The notes below the pieces were generated by a model. It made no database searches. It was not told the origin of the DNA and worked only from the letters and a program-made list of their open reading frames with translations. A DNA stretch of 40,196 bases from Bacteroidales bacterium. GTDB lineage: Bacteria > Bacteroidota > Bacteroidia > Bacteroidales > UBA1715. The translations under genes were made by a program, and so were the position numbers. This document shows positions 25,867-34,730 of this stretch, one piece after another. The first letter of the stretch is position 1; each line of letters begins with the position of its first letter. Location: positions 1 through 40,196 of the forward strand of contig JAFZTG010000025.1 in NCBI GenBank assembly GCA_017618935.1, read 5' to 3'.

Positions 25867-25902
25867 AAGTGGGGTAAGACATTTTTGAGATTAGTTTTTT
25901 AC

Positions 25903-25910
25903 TAACTTTG
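25903..25910 (+). promoter_or_regulatory. Promoter -7 element of the GH130 gene
   Basis: TAACTTTG matches TAnnTTTG and lies 25 nt before the ATG at 25936. A TTTG at 25884-25887 is only 15 nt upstream, too close for a normal -33 element. Confidence 0.5.
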
Positions 25911-25935
25911 TTGTCATAAATTAAAAGATATAAAT

Positions 25936-26925
25936 ATGGCTACAATTATCGGCAACAATCTTCCAAACATTCCTTGGGAAGAAAAACCGGCAGGATGCAA
26001 AGACATCCTCTGGCGTTATAGTAAAAATCCTATCATCGACTGGAATCCGATTCCAACGGCGGGACGAGTGTATAATAGTGCAGTTGTGCCGTTCAACGGT
26101 ACTTTTGCGGGTGTGTTCCGCGGCGACCAACGCAATGGCCGTGCCACACTGTTCAGCGGTTTCAGCAAAGACGGAATCCACATTGAACTGAATCCCGAGC
26201 CAATCCAATGGGTGAATGAAGACGGCACGCCTAATCCGACAAGTTATGCATACGACCCTCGTGTGGTAAAAATCGATGATACATACTACGTTACGTGGTG
26301 TGACGACATGAAAGGCCCTTCCATCGGTCTTGGAAAGACGAAAGATTTCAAGACATTCGTGCGCATGCCGAATCCTCTTATGCCATACAACAGAAACGGA
26401 GTGTTGTTTCCACGAAAAATCAATGGAAAATATATGTTGCTGAGCCGTCCGAGCGACACTGGCCATACGCCTTTCGGCAACATCTACATAAGCGAAAGTC
26501 CCGACATGGAACACTGGGGACACCACAAATTAGTGATGACCAACGGCGGTCAAGGCTGGTGGCAAGGAATGAAAGTGGGTGCAGGACCTGTTCCTATTGA
26601 AACAACCGAAGGCTGGTTGCTGTTCTACCACGGTGTTTCAAGCACGTGCAACGGCTACGTATATAGTTATGGTGCTGTTTTGTTGGACATAAACGAGCCT
26701 TCAAAAGTGCTCTACAGAACACGCGACTATCTGCTCACTCCCGAAGTTGACTACGAAACACGTGGATTTGTTCCTAACGTGACCTTCCCATGTGCAAACT
26801 TGTACGACGCGGCAACAGGAAGAATCTGCATATATTACGGTGCCGCCGACACGTTCACCGCACTGGCATTCTGCCAAGTTGACGAACTGATTGCATACAT
26901 GAAGGCAAACTCAGAAGTATTTTAA
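25936..26925 (+). CDS. GH130 family glycoside phosphorylase
   Basis: A 329-residue five-bladed beta-propeller enzyme, cytosolic (no signal peptide). Conserved points: SAVVPFNGTFAGVFRGD near residue 48, YAYDPRVVKI with the presumed general-acid Asp near residue 101, PRKINGKYMLLSRPSD with phosphate-binding Arg/Lys, GWLLFYHGV with a further phosphate ligand His, and the closing YYGAADT. Known of the family: phosphorolysis of beta-mannosides (mannosyl-glucose, mannobiose or mannosyl-GlcNAc), giving mannose 1-phosphate. The subgroup, hence exact substrate, cannot be fixed by eye. It is a single-gene unit with its own promoter and a strong terminator. Confidence 0.92.
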   Translation: MATIIGNNLPNIPWEEKPAGCKDILWRYSKNPIIDWNPIPTAGRVYNSAVVPFNGTFAGVFRGDQRNGRATLFSGFSKDGIHIELNPEPIQWVNEDGTPNPTSYAYDPRVVKIDDTYYVTWCDDMKGPSIGLGKTKDFKTFVRMPNPLMPYNRNGVLFPRKINGKYMLLSRPSDTGHTPFGNIYISESPDMEHWGHHKLVMTNGGQGWWQGMKVGAGPVPIETTEGWLLFYHGVSSTCNGYVYSYGAVLLDINEPSKVLYRTRDYLLTPEVDYETRGFVPNVTFPCANLYDAATGRICIYYGAADTFTALAFCQVDELIAYMKANSEVF

Positions 26926-26945
26926 GTACAAAATCCTCATTTTTC

Positions 26946-26980
26946 AAAGCGTGTAAGTTTTTACACGCTTTTTTTATTTT
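26946..26980 (+). terminator. Intrinsic terminator after the GH130 gene
   Basis: An 11-bp perfect stem (AAAGCGTGTAA at 26946-26956 pairing with 26961-26971) with a GTTT loop is followed by a T-rich run to 26980. It lies 21 nt after the GH130 stop and just before the promoter of the next gene. Confidence 0.92.
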
Positions 26981-26997
26981 TATACGATTCAAAAAAC

Positions 26998-27005
26998 TAC
27001 CTTTG
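26998..27005 (+). promoter_or_regulatory. Promoter -7 element of the TPR gene
   Basis: TACCTTTG is a full match to TAnnTTTG. The GTG start at 27017 lies 11 nt downstream, implying a leader of only about 5-7 nt. No -33 TTTG at the expected spacing; the region is the T-rich end of the terminator. Confidence 0.55.
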
Positions 27006-27016
27006 TAAAAAAAAGA

Positions 27017-28822
27017 GTGAAAAGAGTCTTATTCATACCATTTTTGTGCTTGTTATTCCCTTTTATTGCGCTTTCGCAAGGGAAAGACAACGAAAACCAG
27101 TTGGCTCTACTCTACTATTCCCAAGGTGACTACGAAAAGGCTGCCGACATTTACCAGTCGCTTTTCAATCAAACCCATTCCCAAATTTATTTTGACTATC
27201 TCATAACGTGCTATACAAACCTTAACAACACGCAAAAAGCAGAACAAATAACAAAAGAACAGATAAATCGCTATCCCAAATCGTACTATTACCCTATAAA
27301 ATTAGCGACAATCTATTCTGCGACAAATAAAAATAAAGAAGCAAAGGATATTTATGACAAAACAATAAAAAAATCGACAAAACAATTAGAAACTATACTC
27401 TTGGCTGGACAAGCATGTTTGGACAACAAAGTCGATTCGGTTGCACGAATCATTTACGAAAACGGACAATCGAAATATCCCGATAACGAAACCATAACAA
27501 AAAATTTGAGTGAGATTTATCTCATTCAAGGAGAAAACGAAAAATTGACAAACCTCTACATCTCCTTACTCCAAGAAGAACAAAACGTAGATTTTATTGA
27601 AAAACAACTACAATTTACCCTTTACGAAAAAACAAATCCGAAATTAAAACAACTACTGACACAAAAATTAGAATCTGCAATAAACAAAAACCATAAAAAC
27701 CTATCATTCAAGGAATTATACTTATGGATGATGATGCACGACAAGAATTTTGAAAAGGCTTTTGCCATCAGCAAACAAATTGACATAGAAAACGACGAGG
27801 ACGGCGACCACGTGTATGAAGTCGGCAAAATTGCACTGACAAATTACGACTACAAGACTGCAACCGACTGTTTTTCATACGTGGTACAGAAAGGCTCTAT
27901 GGCCGATTTATACGAGCCTGCCTTGAAACATCTTCTGGAAACGTCGTACAACAAACTGTTTAAGACAAACACTGTCCCTAACGAAGAACAAATTTTGGCG
28001 TTAGAAAAAGAATATGTCAAGGCTCTCGATGAATTGGGCGAATCACAATCGGCAGCCGACATTATTATAAACTTGGCTCACATTCAGGCATTTTATCTCA
28101 ACAAAACCGACGAGGCTATCGAAAAACTCAAACAAGCAAGCGAATCGCCAAACTTACGTTCCAGCAGAAACAAACTGCAAATGGAATTGGCTGATATTTA
28201 TGTATTTACAAACGATGTTTGGGGAGCCAACATGGTATATGCGTCCATTGCCCTCAACAACAAAAACAACGACATCGGGCACGAAGCCCAACTCAAACAG
28301 GCGCGCATTGCCTATTTCAACGGTAATTTCTCGTATGCCCAAGCCCTGCTTGACGTGCTTAAAGGCAGCACCAGCAAACTGATTTCCAACGACGCTTTCG
28401 AACTTGCACAACTCATTTCCGACAATACCGCCCTTGACACGTCAACCACGGCATTGGAGATATTCGCTCGTGGCGACTTGCTTGGCTTGCAACGAAAATA
28501 TAACCAAGCATATGAATGCTACGATTCCATACCGAAATTATTTCCCGGACATTCGTTGGAAGACGAAATTCTGATGCGTAAAGCCGACATAGAACAAGCA
28601 CAAAACAACCAAACTCAAATGATAAACTATCTGCAGGAAATAGAAAACAGGTTTTCATACGAAATATATGCCGACAAAGCCATATATAAACAAGCAGAAT
28701 ATTATTATAACGAAGGAAACTACGACAAAGCCAAAGAAAAATACAAGAAAATCATCTCTGATTACCAAAATAGTATTTATGCCACTCCCGCACGAAACAA
28801 ATATAGGGAACTCAATAAATAA
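27017..28822 (+). CDS. Exported tetratricopeptide-repeat protein
   Basis: A 601-residue protein with a signal peptide (MKRVLFIPFLCLLFPFIALSQG) beginning at a GTG codon; no ATG can replace it without losing the signal peptide. The mature protein is helical throughout and carries TPR units: ALLYYSQGDYEKAADIYQSL near residue 30, NKEAKDIYDK, and near the C-terminus AEYYYNEGNYDKAKEKYKKI. A Gly/Ser-rich region is lacking. Such periplasmic TPR proteins are protein-binding scaffolds, and the arrangement of N- and C-terminal TPRs with a long helical middle is common in Bacteroidota proteins of unknown role. It stands apart from its neighbours: terminator before, own promoter, and a separate promoter after it. 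Confidence 0.85.
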   Translation: MKRVLFIPFLCLLFPFIALSQGKDNENQLALLYYSQGDYEKAADIYQSLFNQTHSQIYFDYLITCYTNLNNTQKAEQITKEQINRYPKSYYYPIKLATIYSATNKNKEAKDIYDKTIKKSTKQLETILLAGQACLDNKVDSVARIIYENGQSKYPDNETITKNLSEIYLIQGENEKLTNLYISLLQEEQNVDFIEKQLQFTLYEKTNPKLKQLLTQKLESAINKNHKNLSFKELYLWMMMHDKNFEKAFAISKQIDIENDEDGDHVYEVGKIALTNYDYKTATDCFSYVVQKGSMADLYEPALKHLLETSYNKLFKTNTVPNEEQILALEKEYVKALDELGESQSAADIIINLAHIQAFYLNKTDEAIEKLKQASESPNLRSSRNKLQMELADIYVFTNDVWGANMVYASIALNNKNNDIGHEAQLKQARIAYFNGNFSYAQALLDVLKGSTSKLISNDAFELAQLISDNTALDTSTTALEIFARGDLLGLQRKYNQAYECYDSIPKLFPGHSLEDEILMRKADIEQAQNNQTQMINYLQEIENRFSYEIYADKAIYKQAEYYYNEGNYDKAKEKYKKIISDYQNSIYATPARNKYRELNK

Positions 28823-28882
28823 TCCTACGAAAACAAAATGTAAAAAAGTGAGGTTATTGCAAGACAACATCACATAAAAAAT

Positions 28883-28890
28883 TATCTTTG
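28883..28890 (+). promoter_or_regulatory. Promoter -7 element of the lipoprotein-ubiD unit
   Basis: TATCTTTG matches TAnnTTTG, 19 nt upstream of the ATG at 28910. A TTG at 28857-28859 lies 23 nt upstream, slightly wide for a -33 element. Confidence 0.5.
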
Positions 28891-28909
28891 TAAAAAAAAT
28901 AGAAGCATT

Positions 28910-29308
28910 ATGAAGAAATTAGTTATTCTCGTCGTGGCATTGTTCGCATTAGTTGCCTGCCCCGAAACTCCTGTGTATCACAACTTGTACGTTATTAAAA
29001 ACAAAACGTCGCATGACGTAAAACTTGTGTATTATTATTACAAAACGTCATCGGACACAATTGCGATTGCAGCAAATTCGTTTTACGAAAAAAATGACAA
29101 CATTTTTGACTACTACTACCCTGATTCGGTAAAATTCTTTTTTGACGATACAAAAGTGTTGAGTTTCTATGCTGATTCGGCACAAAGAAACAACATTTTA
29201 TGGCACTCGAATTTTGAAATGGTCGGTCAGTCCGATAAGGCAAACAATACGGTATATTATTACACGCTAACCGACAAGGATTACAACGAAGCCGTTGCGG
29301 TTAAATAA
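28910..29308 (+). CDS. Small lipoprotein of unknown function
   Basis: A 132-residue protein with a lipoprotein signal (MKKLVILVVALFALVAC; lipobox LVAC with Cys at residue 17). The mature part has a high share of Tyr, Asp and Asn (LVYYYYKTSSDTIAI, FDYYYPDSVKFFFDD) and looks like a small beta sandwich; no family was recognised. It is probably membrane-anchored in the periplasm or on the cell surface. It lies two nt upstream of ubiD, so the two are co-transcribed, but a functional link between a lipoprotein and a cytosolic decarboxylase is not evident. Confidence 0.75.
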   Translation: MKKLVILVVALFALVACPETPVYHNLYVIKNKTSHDVKLVYYYYKTSSDTIAIAANSFYEKNDNIFDYYYPDSVKFFFDDTKVLSFYADSAQRNNILWHSNFEMVGQSDKANNTVYYYTLTDKDYNEAVAVK

Positions 29309-29310
29309 CA

Positions 29311-31083
29311 ATGAGCACTCTCTCGTCTTTCATACAAAAACTACAAGATGAAAACGAGTTAATCGTTGTCTCCGAACGTGTGAGCACCGATTTGGAAATC
29401 ACCGAAATTACCGACAGAATCTCAAAAGCACCTGAAAATCGCAATAAAGCGTTGTTGTTTACCAACAATGGAACCGACTTCCCTTTGCTAATCAATGCGC
29501 TGGGAAGCCAGAAACGTATATGTATGGCATTGAATTGCAACGAGTTGGACGATTTAAAACAACGCATTGAAACTATTTTTACTCAAGCCACGTCGCCCAA
29601 AAACACACTGAAAGAAAAACTTTCAATGCTTCCTCTTCTTGCAGAACTAAAATCGTGGATGCCAAAGCACAAAAAAGGAAGAGGCGACTGTCAAGAAGTG
29701 ATTGAGGAAACCGTAGACCTGACAACACTGCCGATTCTTCAATGTTGGAAACACGATGCAGGCAAATTCATAACCTTGCCGATGGTCATTACCAAACACC
29801 CGGAAACAGGTGCGAGAAACATGGGAATGTATCGTATGCAAGTAATTGACGGTCAGACAACTGGAATGCATTGGCACAAGAATAAGACGGGGGCAAATCA
29901 TTATGAGGCATACAAACGACTTGGCAAACGAATGCCCGTGAGCGTGGCTCTTGGTGGCGACCCGACAAACATTTTTTCTGCCACTGCTCCCCTTCCCGAA
30001 AATGTTGACGAACAGATGTTGAGCGGTTTCTTGCAACGAAAACCCGTCACGTTGGTAAAATGTATCACCAACGATTTGGAAGTGCCTGCCGATGCCGATT
30101 TCGTCCTTGAAGGATACGTTGACCCAAACGAAAATAAAATTCTTGAAGGTCCATTTGGCGACCACACGGGATTTTACTCATTACCCGACTATTATCCCAA
30201 ATTTCACATCACGTGCATCACGCACAAGAAAAACGCCGTTTATCCAGCAACAATCGTGGGCATTCCGCCTATGGAAGATGCATGGATTGGAAAAGCGACG
30301 GAACGAATTTTCCTCGCCCCGATAAAAATGCTGTTTTGCCCAGAATTGATTGACTACATCATGCCGTTTGAGGGCGTTTCGCACAATTTGGTAATAGCAA
30401 AAATCAAAAAATCGTACGAAGGACAAGTACAAAAAGTCATCAACGCATTTTGGGGAGCAGGTCAGATGGCAAGCAACAAAACACTGATAATTGTAAGCGA
30501 AGACTGCGACATAACAAATATAGATGCCTCTATTCGCACCGCTATAGAACAAAACTATAACCCATTGAAAGACACCATAATACAGCCAGGAGCCCTTGAC
30601 GTTCTCGACCATTCAAGTCCACACATCGGCTTCGGTAGTAAAATGGCAATTGACGCAACGAAAAAAGAGGAGAAAAACAACAATCACATTGCGTTCGTCC
30701 CTGTTGCAGCCGATTCCCACCAGAACAAAATGGAAACGGCAAAACAGATGCTGCAAAACGATGAAAAGCTTTGTTGCATAATTTTGCACGACAACACGCT
30801 CGATGCAAACAACACAAAAGACATTCTTTGGCACGTGCTCAACAACTATAATCCACAGACAGACTGCATCATAGAAAAAAATTGCCTCATTATTGACGGA
30901 AGTTCCAAAATAGAACAAGAGCAACTCCGCGACTGGCCGACACCCGTCACAAGCGACGAAGCGACCATACAACTCGTTGATTCAAAATGGAATACGTTCA
31001 ATCTCGGAGATTTTATTCCATCCCCTTCCATTCAATACAGAAAACTGTTTGAGAAAGATTCTGCGTGGAGATACAAGAATTAA
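29311..31083 (+). CDS. UbiD-family decarboxylase (menaquinone-type)
   Basis: A 590-residue prenylated-FMN-dependent (de)carboxylase. Conserved blocks include NMGMYRMQVIDGQTTGMHWH, the KRMPVSVALGGDPTNIF segment, EGPFGDHTGFYSLPDYYP with the catalytic-region Glu, and YPATIVGIPPMEDAWIGKAT. Together they cover the prFMN-binding and active-site regions. In anaerobic Bacteroidota the most likely role is decarboxylation in menaquinone synthesis. A UbiX flavin prenyltransferase, required to make the cofactor, is not in the window. Length is typical or slightly long, with an extra C-terminal part (from about residue 470). It ends 48 nt from the convergent sialate esterase gene. Confidence 0.88.
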   Translation: MSTLSSFIQKLQDENELIVVSERVSTDLEITEITDRISKAPENRNKALLFTNNGTDFPLLINALGSQKRICMALNCNELDDLKQRIETIFTQATSPKNTLKEKLSMLPLLAELKSWMPKHKKGRGDCQEVIEETVDLTTLPILQCWKHDAGKFITLPMVITKHPETGARNMGMYRMQVIDGQTTGMHWHKNKTGANHYEAYKRLGKRMPVSVALGGDPTNIFSATAPLPENVDEQMLSGFLQRKPVTLVKCITNDLEVPADADFVLEGYVDPNENKILEGPFGDHTGFYSLPDYYPKFHITCITHKKNAVYPATIVGIPPMEDAWIGKATERIFLAPIKMLFCPELIDYIMPFEGVSHNLVIAKIKKSYEGQVQKVINAFWGAGQMASNKTLIIVSEDCDITNIDASIRTAIEQNYNPLKDTIIQPGALDVLDHSSPHIGFGSKMAIDATKKEEKNNNHIAFVPVAADSHQNKMETAKQMLQNDEKLCCIILHDNTLDANNTKDILWHVLNNYNPQTDCIIEKNCLIIDGSSKIEQEQLRDWPTPVTSDEATIQLVDSKWNTFNLGDFIPSPSIQYRKLFEKDSAWRYKN

Positions 31084-31131
31084 TCATGTTTTTGATATTC
31101 CATCTGCCCGTCATTTTGATCAAAGTGACAT

Positions 31132-32622
31132 CTATTCACTTTCAGAAGGTTCCACATCAATAATGGCATCAACCTCATTCTCGTCAAACACCATATCAAT
31201 CAAGAAGCAAGACGACGGCATGCCGTATTCATTCCGCAACGAAGGCTGTGCCGTATTGCTCCACGCATAGCGTACCTGCATTACTTCCTTGACTTTTGCA
31301 CAAGACAAGTCAACACATGAATTCGTGCCAGTTTCCTCGTCCTTCGCTATTTTTGCCTTTGCAGGATAGAAAACACCGTCCTCGCCTGCTACTTCAAATC
31401 CGGATATTGTCTTTGTGGTTGAATGTAAATCTTTCACGTTCTTAAAAAACACAGATACGCCCTTATCCATGCGTTGAGCATACACGCTATATGGACAAAA
31501 TATCGCATTCGGGTCCATCTCTTTCCCATATGTTTCGGAAAGTGCAAGATTTGCAAAGCGCCGTGCAACAGTTTGTTTGTTTTGCGGATGAATATTATTC
31601 ACATCGTCAACCACATCGCTGGTTACAACCATTGCCGAATGAGCGACTTGGTTTGGTACATATAATTGTGCACATTGTATTTTCGGACACGCCTCTTTCG
31701 TGCCATAATTATATGGAGAAATCTGTGCAATGTAAAACGGCATTTGGTTCCATCGCTCACCAGTACTATTTATCCAATGTTTCCGCCAAGACCATATCAT
31801 ATCTTGTAAGTTCGCCAAATAATACTCTGCATTGGGTTCGTTTGCTTCGCCTTGATACCACAAGAAACCCTTTATCTTGAATTGCGTGATAGGTGCTATC
31901 ATTGCATTGTATAAACAACCAGGCGTACTCGGACTCCAAGGAACCTCGGGCAAAAGTTTCGCCGATTCTTCCACATATACTTTCCACCCATCCATTGGCA
32001 TCCACGTTTCAATTGGAGAACCACCCACATAAGAACCAATCATTCCAATCGGCACGTTCAATTCTTTCAACAAGTCGCGGGCAAAAAAATACCCAATTGC
32101 ACTGAAATCAATCATTGTTTCTGGCGAACACGGCTTCCATTCTCCGTACAAATCATCTTGTGGGAATTCTGACTTTCGTGGTATAACTTGGAAAAAACGA
32201 ATATTCGGATATTGAGCTGCGACTATTTCCTGTTCACCGTTCATAATGCCATTTCGTGGCGACCACTCCATATTCGACTGTCCCGAACAAAGCCACACCT
32301 CGCCTATCAGCACATTTTTAATGGTAAGTTTCCGCCAGCCTTCCACAGTTATCTCATACGGCGTAAAACTACCATCGGGCGTGCTCACTTCTACCGACCA
32401 CGTCATTGTATTGTTTGTCGTAACTTTATAAGATTGATTGTTCCAACTGGTCGTCACGGTTACTTCCTCGAATGGTTTTGCCCATCCCCAGATTTTCACC
32501 GTGGTATTCTGTTGCAACACCATATTGTCACAAAAAATTGACGGCAACGTAACCAACGCGTAGCCGAACACGCTCCAGAGCGCAAACACAATCGTCAAAA
32601 ATACATTTCTAAACATACGCAT
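31132..32622 (-). CDS. Sialate O-acetylesterase-like SGNH hydrolase, exported
   Basis: A 496-residue protein with a signal peptide (MFRNVFLTIVFALWSVFGYA). The nucleophile block LCSGQSNMEWSP (Ser in GQSN, near residue 119) and the C-terminal NNIHPQNKQTVARRFANLA with the catalytic His are diagnostic of the sialate 9-O-acetylesterase group. GFLWYQGEANEPNAEYY corresponds to the oxyanion/substrate region. Known activity: removal of acetyl groups from sialic acid or xylan-type sugars, letting other glycosidases act. Two ATGs (32622, 32616) are possible. It lies 45 nt downstream of recF and is probably the last gene of that transcript, an odd partner for DNA repair genes. Confidence 0.9.
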   Translation of the reverse strand: MRMFRNVFLTIVFALWSVFGYALVTLPSIFCDNMVLQQNTTVKIWGWAKPFEEVTVTTSWNNQSYKVTTNNTMTWSVEVSTPDGSFTPYEITVEGWRKLTIKNVLIGEVWLCSGQSNMEWSPRNGIMNGEQEIVAAQYPNIRFFQVIPRKSEFPQDDLYGEWKPCSPETMIDFSAIGYFFARDLLKELNVPIGMIGSYVGGSPIETWMPMDGWKVYVEESAKLLPEVPWSPSTPGCLYNAMIAPITQFKIKGFLWYQGEANEPNAEYYLANLQDMIWSWRKHWINSTGERWNQMPFYIAQISPYNYGTKEACPKIQCAQLYVPNQVAHSAMVVTSDVVDDVNNIHPQNKQTVARRFANLALSETYGKEMDPNAIFCPYSVYAQRMDKGVSVFFKNVKDLHSTTKTISGFEVAGEDGVFYPAKAKIAKDEETGTNSCVDLSCAKVKEVMQVRYAWSNTAQPSLRNEYGMPSSCFLIDMVFDENEVDAIIDVEPSESE

Positions 32623-32667
32623 ACATTTTCAGATTTAATGAGAACAAACACAACTGATTTCGAGCCT

Positions 32668-33771
32668 TTAATCCTTTATCTGGCTGATTTTCCCGTCTTC
32701 CACCAACCAAAACGTTCCCGAGGCTTTTCGTTTCTCGAAAATGGAATGCAAGAGAACTTTGTCGGTATCGGTTATGAAAATCTGCCCAAAATCTTGATTA
32801 TCAACCAAATCATAGATATTTTGTGCACGGTCCTTATCCAATTTGTCAAACAAGTCATCCAACAAAAGTAACGGCTTCTCTCCGTGATTAAAATCCTTAA
32901 TCAATTGATACTGAGCAAATTTGAGTGCAAGCAAGAATGACTTTTTTTGACCTTGAGAGGCAACATTCTTTATCAATTCGCCATCAAAACAGAAAGTCAA
33001 ATCATCACGATGTATGCCTACAGAAGTGTAAGTCAAGATTTTATCACGTTCAAAATTCTTTTCCAACAACGATTTCATATCATTCTGGCTCAACTGCGAC
33101 GAATACTCGATGGAACAAAGTTCGTTCTTTGAAATTTTCTCATAAAATGTGCGCGTCTGCTCAGCCAACACATTCACGGCCTTTTCCCGTTCGTCAAAAA
33201 TTGCCTTTCCCACAAGCGACATTTTTTCGTCAAGAATAGAAAAATACGTCGCATCAAAACCTGTCCCCTGTTTCAACAAGGCATTTCGCTGTTGAAGCAA
33301 CTTATTGTATGTCAGCAGATTATCAAGATATTCCCGATTATACATCGAGATAAAAGCATCGAGAAATCTTCGTCGTTCCGTACCACCTTCGTTTATTATG
33401 GCTATGTCGGCTGGCGAAACAAACACAACGGGAATCACACCGATATGTTCCGAAAAGCGAGTATATTTCTTGTCGTTGCACTTAATCACCTTCGATTTCT
33501 CGTCCTGATTGTACGAGCAAGAGATTTTCAGTGAGCCGGATTCCGTCTCGTACAGTCCCTGCAAAATGAATGCATTTTCGCCATGTTTCACGTTCAAAGC
33601 ATCATTTGACAAGAGATTGCTTTTGCAAAACGACAGATAATAAATGGCATCCAAGATATTGGTCTTTCCCACTCCGTTTTTCCCAATCAGACAATTCACC
33701 GACTCGTTGCAGTCAAACGACAACTCTTCGATATTTCTATAATGATATATGGATAAATTCTTAATTCTCAT
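32668..33771 (-). CDS. recF: DNA replication and repair protein RecF
   Basis: A 367-residue SMC-like ATPase that with RecO and RecR loads RecA at single-strand gaps. Walker A GKNGVGKT is at residues 30-37; the ABC signature region is VASQGQKKSFLLALKFAQ; Walker B is PLLLLDDLFDKLD near the C-terminus. The N-terminus (MRIKNLSIYHYRNIEE) is the family's typical start. The ATG overlaps the rnz stop as ATGA, so translation is probably coupled. It is not next to dnaA, dnaN or gyrB, as it is in many other phyla, which is normal for Bacteroidota. Confidence 0.95.
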   Translation of the reverse strand: MRIKNLSIYHYRNIEELSFDCNESVNCLIGKNGVGKTNILDAIYYLSFCKSNLLSNDALNVKHGENAFILQGLYETESGSLKISCSYNQDEKSKVIKCNDKKYTRFSEHIGVIPVVFVSPADIAIINEGGTERRRFLDAFISMYNREYLDNLLTYNKLLQQRNALLKQGTGFDATYFSILDEKMSLVGKAIFDEREKAVNVLAEQTRTFYEKISKNELCSIEYSSQLSQNDMKSLLEKNFERDKILTYTSVGIHRDDLTFCFDGELIKNVASQGQKKSFLLALKFAQYQLIKDFNHGEKPLLLLDDLFDKLDKDRAQNIYDLVDNQDFGQIFITDTDKVLLHSIFEKRKASGTFWLVEDGKISQIKD

Positions 33772-34730
33772 TCATTTATAATTTTCGGAGACCAAATAAA
33801 ATAGGGAGCCTTATCCAAAGTGTACACATATAAATCCGACGCAAGTTCCACATTTTCAAACACTTCTTCCGCCTCTTTTTTATGTCCTTCAGTCGATTTA
33901 TAGCGAGCAGAGTAATGACCGACAATCAATTTTTCGGCATGAGCCAATTTAGCACATTCAGCCGCCTGTCGTGCCGTGGAATGAAAGGTTTCCTTCGCCA
34001 AATCCTCATAATTCTGCAAAAACGTAGCCTCGTGGTACATCAGGCGAACACCCTGAATATATTGTGCTATTTCGGGTTTCGCAATCGTATCGGCAATATA
34101 GGCATACGAAAATGAAGGCAACGGGTCGGTCGTAATTTCACCATTCGGAATGATAGTTCCGTTATCTAATTGTAAATCAGCACCTTGTTTTATACTTTTT
34201 ATTTCTTCCACACCAATATCATATTGTTGTATGGCAGATTTCAAAATATTCCTTTCACGCTCATTTTCAACGAAATAAAAGCCCCAGCAATCTATTCTAT
34301 GTGAAAGCGCAATGGAATAAATCTTATAATTTTTCTTCTCTTCAATGCATGCAAACGGTTCTTTGGGCAAAACCTTGAAAAAAATCGGGAATTTCCATTG
34401 TTGTGAATCTTGCTTAAACTGAAACATTATGAGTTCTTCCAGACCTTGCGGTCCATAAATCACCAGAGGCGTTTTTCGCCCCGTAAGATTAAGCGAGGCA
34501 AGCAATCCGAAAAGACCAAAATAATGGTCGCCATGAAGATGAGAGATAAAAATCGCATTGATATTCTCAAACGGTACTTTTGCCCGACGAAGCTGCATTT
34601 GCGTGCCTTCGCCACAATCGAGCAAGAAATATTTTCCCAAGAAATGCAACACTTGCGAAGACGGGAAACGAACCGAATTCGGCGTTGCAGAACTACAACC
34701 TAGCACTGTAAGAGAATAGTCCTCAATCAT
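33768..34730 (-). CDS. rnz: Ribonuclease Z
   Basis: A 320-residue metallo-beta-lactamase-fold endonuclease that removes 3' trailers from tRNA precursors. The zinc-binding HLHGDH is at residues 64-69, with the upstream LLDCGEGTQMQL block, the later YHEATF (His/Asp ligands) and KLIVGHYSARY segments. The exosite region (about 150-200) is present. Length is typical of the short-form RNase Z. The ATG overlaps the STAS gene stop as ATGA and the stop overlaps recF the same way, giving a tightly coupled STAS-rnz-recF string. Confidence 0.95.
   Translation of the reverse strand: MIEDYSLTVLGCSSATPNSVRFPSSQVLHFLGKYFLLDCGEGTQMQLRRAKVPFENINAIFISHLHGDHYFGLFGLLASLNLTGRKTPLVIYGPQGLEELIMFQFKQDSQQWKFPIFFKVLPKEPFACIEEKKNYKIYSIALSHRIDCWGFYFVENERERNILKSAIQQYDIGVEEIKSIKQGADLQLDNGTIIPNGEITTDPLPSFSYAYIADTIAKPEIAQYIQGVRLMYHEATFLQNYEDLAKETFHSTARQAAECAKLAHAEKLIVGHYSARYKSTEGHKKEAEEVFENVELASDLYVYTLDKAPYFIWSPKIINE

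Noticed and set aside
25921..26526. A 201-codon minus-strand open frame over the GH130 gene
   Set aside because: Antisense shadow of a clear GH130 enzyme, with no promoter or domain.
31111..31130. TTTTGATCAAAG palindrome between ubiD and the sialate esterase gene as a terminator
   Set aside because: The arms meet without a loop and no T tract follows on either strand.
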